From Rhodospirillaceae bacterium (lineage in GTDB: Bacteria; Pseudomonadota; Alphaproteobacteria; Azospirillales; Azospirillaceae): 50,804 nucleotides of DNA. The DNA lies in the NCBI GenBank assembly GCA_029267445.1, contig JAJUIU010000021.1, positions 1 through 50,804 on the forward strand, written 5' to 3'. The notes beneath the pieces are model-generated. The model saw only the letters and a list, made by a program, of their open reading frames with translations. It was not told the origin of the DNA and did no database searches. Positions within the stretch are counted from its first letter, which is position 1. Each line of letters begins with the position of its first letter. Both the position numbers and the translations under genes were made by a program. This document shows positions 42,320 to 48,369 of the stretch, in pieces.

Positions 42320-43858
42320 TCAGCCGACCGCCCGCTTGCGCTGGCGGCGGCGGTAAATGGTGCAGGGGTTGATCTCGAGCAGGGCGGCGGCCCTGGTGAT
42401 GTTGCCGCCGCACAGGCGGATGGCGCGGTCGATCGCCTCCTCCTCCAGCATCCACAGCGGCTTGATGACCCCGTCATCCTCCGCCGCTGCCGGTGGCGCC
42501 TGGAACGCCGCGACCGGCGCGGCGGCGGCTGGCTGCGGGACCTGGGGTGCCATGGTCGGCGGCGGTGCCGCCGGGGCGGCACCCGGCATGGCGGGGAAGC
42601 CGAAGGGCAGGGGCCCCGCCATGGCGGCCCAGCGCGGGTCCTGCAGCATGGGCGGCACGATCAGGGTGGGCTTGTTCAGCGGCGGGGGCAGCATGAAGGG
42701 CAGGATCTCCTCCCCCTCGTTCAGCACCACCACATTGCGCACCACGTTGACGAGCTGGCGCACGTTCCCCGGCCAGCCGTAATCCCGCATGATCCGCTGG
42801 CAGTCGGCGCTGAAGCCCTTGAAGCGCTTGCGCTCCTCCCGGCTGAACTGGTCCAGGAAGGCGTTCGCGATCAGCAGGATGTCGTCGCCCCGCTCGCGCA
42901 GCGGCGGCAGCTCGATGGAGATAACCTGGAGCCTGTAGAACAGGTCCTCGCGGAAGCGGCCGGCCTGCACCTCGGCGTAGGGGTCCCGGTTGGTGGCGCA
43001 CAGGATGCGGACATCCACCGCCTCCGTCCGCTCGCTGCCCACCTTCTTGACCAGGCCCGTCTGCAGGAAGCGCAGCAGCTTGGCCTGGAGGGCGAGGTCC
43101 ATCTCGCAGATCTCGTCCAGGAACAGCGTTCCGCCGTTGGCCTGGAGGGCGGCACCCGCGTGGTCCGTGGTGGCGCCGGTGAAGGCGCCCTTCACATGGC
43201 CGAAGATCTCGCTCTCCATGAGATCCTTCGGGATGGCGGCGCAGTTGATCGGCACGAAGGGGCCGCCCGCGCGCGGGCTGCGCTTGTGAATCGCCTCGGC
43301 GCAGACCTCCTTGCCGGTGCCGCTTTCACCCGTGATGAACACGGTCGCCTTGGACGGGGCGGCGCTCTCGATCATGCGGTAGACGTTCCGCATCTGGGGC
43401 GAGGCGCCGATGAAGCCGAAATAGGTGGTGCCCGCGTCCGGCGACGGGGCGGCGGCCGCCTGGGGTGCCGCCACGCGGGGGGCGGCGGGCGTGGCCAGCA
43501 CGGCGGCGACCGCCGCGCGCAGCTTGTCGGAACCGATGGGAAGCAGCAGCACGTCGGCCGCCCCCGCCCGCATCGCCTCCACCGCGACCTGGACCGAGCC
43601 CTGGGCCGTCAGCGCCAGGGTCCGTCCCGCACCCGGATCGGCCGCCAGGGCGCGCAGCGCGTCCATCCCGTCGCCGCGCGGCTGCTGCAGGTTCAGGAGC
43701 ACGATGTCGGCCGGCCGGCCGGCCAGGCCGCGGCGGGCGGCGTCGGGGGTGTCAACCACCGTCACCTCGTACCCGTCCTTGCGCAGGGCGGTCACATAGG
43801 CCTGCGCCAGCGACGCGGCGGACTCGATGACCAGAATGTGGGCCGGTGCATTTGGCAT
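42320..43858 (-). CDS. Sigma54-dependent activator, LuxO-like, with degenerate receiver
   Basis: 512 residues. Order: receiver-like domain (1-121), alanine/proline linker, AAA+ sigma54 activation domain (about 148-380) and Fis-type helix-turn-helix (about 467-508, ITRAAALLEINPCTIYRRR). The AAA+ part is intact: Walker A GESGTGKE (177-184), GAFTGA (224-229) for sigma54 contact and Walker B GGTLFLDEI. The receiver lacks phosphorylation residues: the acceptor aspartate is Asn56 (VLLNLQQP), the conserved lysine is Leu106 (VLLLPIGS) and the acidic pair is reduced to Glu12. It should therefore be phosphate-independent or controlled in another way. Domain style recalls LuxO and NtrC. Dyads lie upstream, and the pilus genes lie just beyond them; this regulator may control pili or polysaccharide, a guess. 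Confidence 0.92.
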   Translation of the reverse strand: MPNAPAHILVIESAASLAQAYVTALRKDGYEVTVVDTPDAARRGLAGRPADIVLLNLQQPRGDGMDALRALAADPGAGRTLALTAQGSVQVAVEAMRAGAADVLLLPIGSDKLRAAVAAVLATPAAPRVAAPQAAAAPSPDAGTTYFGFIGASPQMRNVYRMIESAAPSKATVFITGESGTGKEVCAEAIHKRSPRAGGPFVPINCAAIPKDLMESEIFGHVKGAFTGATTDHAGAALQANGGTLFLDEICEMDLALQAKLLRFLQTGLVKKVGSERTEAVDVRILCATNRDPYAEVQAGRFREDLFYRLQVISIELPPLRERGDDILLIANAFLDQFSREERKRFKGFSADCQRIMRDYGWPGNVRQLVNVVRNVVVLNEGEEILPFMLPPPLNKPTLIVPPMLQDPRWAAMAGPLPFGFPAMPGAAPAAPPPTMAPQVPQPAAAAPVAAFQAPPAAAEDDGVIKPLWMLEEEAIDRAIRLCGGNITRAAALLEINPCTIYRRRQRKRAVG

Positions 43859-43876
43859 GGCCGGGAGTATGAGTCG

Positions 43877-43913
43877 CGGTCTTGCCGTTTGCAAGACCGT
43901 TGGTGGTACCACC
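43877..43913. promoter_or_regulatory. Two palindromes upstream of the sigma54 activator gene
   Basis: CGGTCTTGC-CGTTT-GCAAGACCG (43877-43899) is a perfect 9-bp inverted repeat and GGTGGTACCACC (43902-43913) a perfect 12-bp palindrome, two bases apart, in the 89-base gap between the activator start and the stop of the fimbrial subunit gene. No T-run follows, so neither is a standard terminator. They suit a pair of activator or repressor sites, possibly autoregulatory. Confidence 0.45.
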
Positions 43914-43947
43914 CCCCGATGTCCCGCCGTGCGCGCGGGGCCGGGCG

Positions 43948-44406
43948 TCACTTCGCGCTGATGCTCACCGTGACGATGTCGGTGTATTCTCCGGCGGGCA
44001 GGGTGCGGTCGCCCGGCACCGTGACGGCCAGGGTTCCCCGTCGCGCCGAATTACTGACGGACCGGTCAGTCATTAATTCCGCGGTGCCGGAGGCGTCCCC
44101 GTAATGCAGGGTGTAGCCCACGCCCGCACCCCCGGATTCGGTCCGAAGCTGGCCTCCGTTGCGCGAGCTGATGGCCACCGTGTAGCCGTTGGCGCTGTTG
44201 CAGCGCTCCTCCACCGCCGCCACGGGGACCTGGGCCTGCCCTTGGACAAGGTCCAGGTTGGCGCCCGTCTCGCTGACGGCGACGGTGCAGACGGCGGGGA
44301 CGACCCCGCGCAACTGGATCTGGCCGCTGCTCGCGGCGCTGGCTGGAATACAGAAAAGCCCGACGGCGATGGCCGCCGCCATCCCCGGGCAACACGTTCT
44401 GCGCAT
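43948..44406 (-). CDS. SCPU-like secreted fimbrial subunit
   Basis: 152 residues. A signal peptide (GMAAAIAVGLFCIPASAASS, cut near residue 25) sends it to the periplasm. The mature part has two cysteines about 30 apart (VVPAVCTVAV and VEERCNSANG) expected to form a disulfide, and beta strands GYTVAISSRNGGQL and GYTLHYGDAS, ending AGEYTDIVTVSISAK. This is the spore-coat-U/CsuA pattern of chaperone-usher pilins. It is the last subunit of the minus strand pilus operon, 47 bases after the longer subunit gene. Its coding region holds a local AT-rich dyad at 44048-44079. Confidence 0.82.
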   Translation of the reverse strand: MRRTCCPGMAAAIAVGLFCIPASAASSGQIQLRGVVPAVCTVAVSETGANLDLVQGQAQVPVAAVEERCNSANGYTVAISSRNGGQLRTESGGAGVGYTLHYGDASGTAELMTDRSVSNSARRGTLAVTVPGDRTLPAGEYTDIVTVSISAK

Positions 44407-44453
44407 CGGACGACCCCGTTTTGGAGACGCTTGCCCGTGGGAAGGGGGCTATG

Positions 44454-45365
44454 TCAGCGGGCGGTGACGGTGAGCTGCAGATTGTCCTGATAGGTTCCCG
44501 CGATCGCACGCCCGATATCGCCGATGGATACCACGACCGAATGGGTGCGCGCACGCGCATTCGTATAGGACAGGGTCGTCCCGGACCCCAGCCCCACGCC
44601 GCGCCCGTCCAGCGACAGGGTATAGGGGATGGAGCCGGACGGGCCGGTCAGGCTGCCCCGGTTCTCAGATTCCAGCGTCACCTGATAGTCCGTGTTCCCC
44701 TGGACGGAGAGCAGGAAGGCGCGGCTGGTGCCGCTTTCCAGCGTGCCGAAATCCAGCGTGCCGACGGTGCCGCCGGCCAGCGGGCGCTCCGCCCCGTCAA
44801 TGGTCACGCTGGTCTGCACCGTCTCCACCACATCGGCCCGCACCTGGGGTTCGCGCCGGGCGAGGCGGCGTCCCGGCAGTCCGCCCTCCAGCAGCCAGAC
44901 CTCCACCTCCACCCGGTCGTCGTAGCGTCCGCCACCGACCAGCTGGCCGGACGGGACGACGCTGAAGAACTCGAAATCGACGCTTTCATCCTCGGCCACG
45001 AAGGCGGTCAGCCAGCCGCTGGGCGACCCGTCGGGCCCGGACACCGGCGTGGACAGGCTGGCGTCCTTGAACAGCTCGTAGTCGAGATAGGCGCCGCTCC
45101 GCTCCATGCGCCGGTCGCCATGGTCGCCGGGCCCGATGGTGACCGCGACCGCGCAGCCGGGGCCGTTCAGGTGCCGCACCTCGAACCGGTGATACTGCGG
45201 CAGGTCGGCCCCGCCGAACGGGTCGTAGTCGTCCGCCCGCTCGATCCGGTTCAGGTCGCGGATCTGGACGGAACAGCGCGACTGCGCCGCCGCCTCAGCC
45301 GCCAGTAGCGGCAGGACGAGGGGCAGGACCAGCGACAGTCGGCGCGCGGCGGCGGACGGGGTCAT
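44454..45365 (-). CDS. Secreted SCPU-type protein, likely pilus tip or minor subunit
   Basis: 303 residues. A long hydrophobic signal peptide (LVLPLVLPLLAAEAAAQ) precedes two parts: an N-terminal part (about 30-170, CSVQIRDLNRIERADDYDPF, RRMERSGAYLDYELF) and a C-terminal SCPU-like domain (about 185-303, GTLDFGTLESGTSRAFLLSV, AGTYQDNLQLTVTAR). Two-domain secreted subunits of this size at the end of Csu-type operons (CsuE) are tip adhesins. ATG 45365 overlaps the stop of the GmhB-like gene (ATGA). Tip function is inferred from length and position; only the secretion signal and the beta-rich repeats are direct evidence. Confidence 0.8.
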   Translation of the reverse strand: MTPSAAARRLSLVLPLVLPLLAAEAAAQSRCSVQIRDLNRIERADDYDPFGGADLPQYHRFEVRHLNGPGCAVAVTIGPGDHGDRRMERSGAYLDYELFKDASLSTPVSGPDGSPSGWLTAFVAEDESVDFEFFSVVPSGQLVGGGRYDDRVEVEVWLLEGGLPGRRLARREPQVRADVVETVQTSVTIDGAERPLAGGTVGTLDFGTLESGTSRAFLLSVQGNTDYQVTLESENRGSLTGPSGSIPYTLSLDGRGVGLGSGTTLSYTNARARTHSVVVSIGDIGRAIAGTYQDNLQLTVTAR

Positions 45366-45931
45366 CCGGTGGAGGATACCTCGGATGGGAACGGTCCCGC
45401 CAGCCCTGGCAATTCGCGGGCCAACGCCCCGAGATCGTCGGTCCGAAGGTCGACGTCCGGTCCGGCCTGGGGGCCGAAGCCGATCCGCAGGCCCACACCG
45501 GCGGCGCCGGCGGCGGCCATGTCGGTCGGCTGGTCGCCGAGCAGGATGGAGCGTCGGAGGTCCAGGTGGTACCGGATCGCGGCTTCCAGGATCATGCCCG
45601 GATTGGGCTTGCGCCAGAAGCTGTCCCGGTCGAAGGGCGGCCGACCGCCGGCAAGGTGGGGGCAGTGCATGACCGCCGTCAGCGGCGCGCCCTCTTGCGC
45701 GAACCGGTCCCACATCCAGGCGGTCAGTTCGGCGAACGCCTCCGGCCCGTAATGGCCGCGTGCGATGCCCGACTGGTTGGTGACGACGACAAGGCTGAAG
45801 CCCAGGTCGCGGGCCGTCCGCGCGAGGTCGAAGATGCCGGGCACGAACTGGAAATCGGCGATCCGGTGGACATAGCCGCGATCGACGTTCACCACCCCGT
45901 CGCGGTCGAGGAAAAGGGCGCGCCCCGGCAT
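45362..45931 (-). CDS. GmhB-like HAD phosphatase (heptose bisphosphate phosphatase family)
   Basis: 189 residues. ALFLDRDGVVNVDRGYVHRI has the HAD nucleophile Asp9 and acid Asp11, LVVVTNQSGIARGHYG is motif II with the usual threonine, WRKPNPGMILEA is motif III with lysine, and ILLGDQPTDMAAAGAAGV is motif IV. This is the GmhB/HisB-N family, which removes the C7 phosphate of D-glycero-D-manno-heptose 1,7-bisphosphate. GmhB normally binds zinc through Cys-x-His and Cys-x-Cys; here CPH (90-92) remains but the second pair is replaced by DRDSFW, so zinc binding may be lost. It lies inside a pilus operon, coupled to the subunit gene by ATGA overlap. Substrate uncertain. Confidence 0.85.
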   Translation of the reverse strand: MPGRALFLDRDGVVNVDRGYVHRIADFQFVPGIFDLARTARDLGFSLVVVTNQSGIARGHYGPEAFAELTAWMWDRFAQEGAPLTAVMHCPHLAGGRPPFDRDSFWRKPNPGMILEAAIRYHLDLRRSILLGDQPTDMAAAGAAGVGLRIGFGPQAGPDVDLRTDDLGALARELPGLAGPFPSEVSSTG

Positions 45932-45947
45932 CTCCCGCCCCTCCCGG

Positions 45948-47156
45948 TCAGGCGAGGCGGGACCAAAGCTCGCGCCGGACGGCGTCCGCCTGGTCCGGGC
46001 CGGCCACCAGCTCCAGCAGGTGCAGCCCGTAGATCAGCCGCCGCCGTGTGGGCTTCTCCCCGCCGCCCGCGAGCTGGCGGGTGATCATGTCGGCGAGGCC
46101 GGAGAGGTCGGCCGCGACACCGGTCAGCAGGCCCTGGCGGGCCAGCGCCCCCAGCTCCCGCAGCGAGCGTTCCACCTCCTCCGCATGGGGCGTGAGGTCG
46201 TCGGACGCCAGCAGCACCTCCACATCGGTCCGCAGCGTGCCGTTCGCCATGCGGCCGATCAGCTCCGTCAGCCGCCGGCCCAGGGCCTCGGCGTCGCCCG
46301 TCGTCTCCGCCGCGCGCAGCACACGGGCGATGCGGAAATAGTCGACCCCGCCGGACGCGTTCGCCGTCAAGGCGCTCTCCAGGCTGGCCAGCTCGTCGGC
46401 CGCACCATGCTTCACGAGGTCGGCGAGGTCGGTCCTGACCGTCTCCATCATCCCGGCGGGCACTGACCGGTTTCCCGCCAGCGCGGTCTTGACCAGGGCC
46501 GGGTCCTGGGTCCGGCGCATCAGCAGGATCAGGAACAGCCGGCCGAGCCCGGCCTCCGCCTTCTCCGCCTCGCCGTAACGGGCCAGCGTCAGCTCCACCA
46601 GCGGCTCGTCGATCCACATGATGGGGAAGGGCGGGAGCTCCCGCTGCCAGTCCGCCACCAGCTCCGCCCGCCTGAGGCAGCGCGCGACGATGGTCAGCGC
46701 GGAGCGGACCGCCGGCACGGGCATGCCCGCCTGCGGGGCGACGGCCGCCGCCATGGTGTCGCCCTCGGCGGCCAGATGTGTCGCCACGGCGGCGCGGAAA
46801 TCCGCCGCGTCGTCGGAGGCGGGCAGGGGCTGCGACCAGTCCACCGGGTCCGCCCCGCCGATGCCCGCCGACGCCAGCGCGCGCACCAGCGGCGCCAGCA
46901 GGACGCGCCGGACCAGCGGCAGCCGGTCGGGCGGCGCCACGTCCACCAGGAACGGCTCCAGCGGTGTGAGCAGCACGCGGGCCGGCTGGCGCAGCCGCTC
47001 GGGCCGCAGCCGGCGGAAACCGGGGCGGAGGTGCTGGCGGATCAGCAGGTTCTCCTGCCCCACCAGCCCGTCGGGACCCGGCCGCTCCAGCCGGCGGATC
47101 AGGCGGGCGCGGGCGGCGGGGCCCAGATCCTCGAAGTAGCGGATCGGATCAGACAT
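45948..47156 (-). CDS. Unrecognised protein in a pilus operon
   Basis: 402 residues, arginine- and leucine-rich and almost entirely helical by appearance, without signal peptide, membrane span or known motif. Notable segments are MSDPIRYFEDLGPAARARLI at the start, LFLILLMRRTQDPALVKTAL in the middle and RRRLIYGLHLLELVAGPDQA at the end; it may form an armadillo-like helical repeat. ATG 47156 is preferred over a GTG two codons earlier. It overlaps the end of the upstream gene by eight bases and precedes the GmhB-like gene by 16, so it is part of the same mRNA. I could not name a family. A cytoplasmic partner of the 379-residue protein is the simplest idea. Confidence 0.72.
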   Translation of the reverse strand: MSDPIRYFEDLGPAARARLIRRLERPGPDGLVGQENLLIRQHLRPGFRRLRPERLRQPARVLLTPLEPFLVDVAPPDRLPLVRRVLLAPLVRALASAGIGGADPVDWSQPLPASDDAADFRAAVATHLAAEGDTMAAAVAPQAGMPVPAVRSALTIVARCLRRAELVADWQRELPPFPIMWIDEPLVELTLARYGEAEKAEAGLGRLFLILLMRRTQDPALVKTALAGNRSVPAGMMETVRTDLADLVKHGAADELASLESALTANASGGVDYFRIARVLRAAETTGDAEALGRRLTELIGRMANGTLRTDVEVLLASDDLTPHAEEVERSLRELGALARQGLLTGVAADLSGLADMITRQLAGGGEKPTRRRLIYGLHLLELVAGPDQADAVRRELWSRLA

Positions 47157-48288
47157 CCGCACCCGCCATGGCGCGGCGCCGGCTGCGCAGCAGGTCGAGG
47201 CTGACGCTGTCCACCTCCCCGGCCGCCACCCGCTGGGTCATGCTGACAAGCTGTTCGCGCTGCCGCTCCAGGGCCCCGGTCTTGTCGCGCCCCGACCGGG
47301 CGAACAGGTGCAGCGGCAGGAAGGGCACGTTGGGCGCGATCTGCTCCAGCGTGGCCTGGTTGAGCTGCGCGTGCTCCACCCCGGACAGCCAATGCTCCGT
47401 CAGGGCCCGCCAGCCGTCCAGGCCCCAGCCGATCGCCTCGATCCATTCGCGCAGGACCGCTTCCACCTGCTCGGTGCGGCGGATGAAGGGGTCGAGGTCG
47501 CGGAACAGCTCGTCGACCCGCTGGAACAAGGGTGTGGCCAGCTTGTCCGTCTCCCGCCCGGCGAGGCGGACGTATGAGAGCAGCTCCTGCATCTCGATCG
47601 ACCCGCCCATGCGGAGCTTGCCCATCTCGCTGACGAAATGCCGGACCTCGTACAGCGAGGCGAGCAGATGCCCCTGGCTGCGGGCGAGGCCGATGGCGGG
47701 GCAGACGATGCGGGCCAGATTCTCCAGCTTGGCGACGATCTCCGCCTTCTTCAGGCCGAACCGCTTGGCCCCGGCCTCGACGATGGCGTTGATGCGGACA
47801 TGGGTCTCCGGCGCCTTCAGGTCATAGGCGTCCACGCCCCAGGTCGGCATTGTCGGCGTCACCAGCCCGCGCAGCTGTTCCATCGCCGCGAAGTATGTCA
47901 GCACCTCGTGCTGGTGGTCGGTGAACATGATGTCCTGGGCCCGCCGCCGCGCCTCGCTGCCGCGCGCCCCGTCGATGTCGAGCCTGAGCGCCGCCAGCCG
48001 CAGGCTGGACGGGGTCAGCGCGTCGGCGGCGATGATCTCCTCCAGCATCATGCGGTCGTAGAGCGGCAGGGGGAACAGGCGCGGCAGGTCCGCCGCCTGG
48101 ACCACATAGGTCTCCCGCCCGCCGACCAGACTGGGCAGCAGCGCCTCCAGCTGGTCGTCATAGCCGCGCCGGATGCGGGTGAATTTCAGCTTCGTCGAGG
48201 CGAAGGGCACGACCGCGCCGACAGGACGAGCCTGCTCGATGATCTGACGCCCATCCACGATGCCGACCGCCCCGCTCGTCACATTCAC
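47149..48288 (-). CDS. Unrecognised protein in a pilus operon
   Basis: 379 residues, no signal peptide or membrane segment. The first 50 residues are mixed (VGIVDGRQIIEQARPVGAVV); most of the rest is helical, with long amphipathic stretches (SEARRRAQDIMFTDHQHEVL, DKLATPLFQRVDELFRDLD) and one tryptophan-rich piece, LREWIEAIGWGLDGWRALTE. No catalytic motif was recognised. The start is GTG 48288 with GGAG nine bases upstream. It lies 81 bases after the usher gene and overlaps the next gene by eight bases. The pair may be a cytoplasmic module linked to pilus control, but this rests only on gene order. Confidence 0.72.
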   Translation of the reverse strand: MNVTSGAVGIVDGRQIIEQARPVGAVVPFASTKLKFTRIRRGYDDQLEALLPSLVGGRETYVVQAADLPRLFPLPLYDRMMLEEIIAADALTPSSLRLAALRLDIDGARGSEARRRAQDIMFTDHQHEVLTYFAAMEQLRGLVTPTMPTWGVDAYDLKAPETHVRINAIVEAGAKRFGLKKAEIVAKLENLARIVCPAIGLARSQGHLLASLYEVRHFVSEMGKLRMGGSIEMQELLSYVRLAGRETDKLATPLFQRVDELFRDLDPFIRRTEQVEAVLREWIEAIGWGLDGWRALTEHWLSGVEHAQLNQATLEQIAPNVPFLPLHLFARSGRDKTGALERQREQLVSMTQRVAAGEVDSVSLDLLRSRRRAMAGADV

Positions 48289-48369
48289 CCTGTGATCTCC
48301 CGAACACCCTACCCCCAGTGAGGCGCCAGGGCCAGAGTCCGGTATGGGACGGGTGTCGCGGTGGCCCCG

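Noticed and set aside
43871-43900. Possible sigma54 -24/-12 promoter overlapping the palindrome
   Set aside because: GG and GC elements are eleven rather than ten bases apart and no gene lies suitably downstream on that strand.
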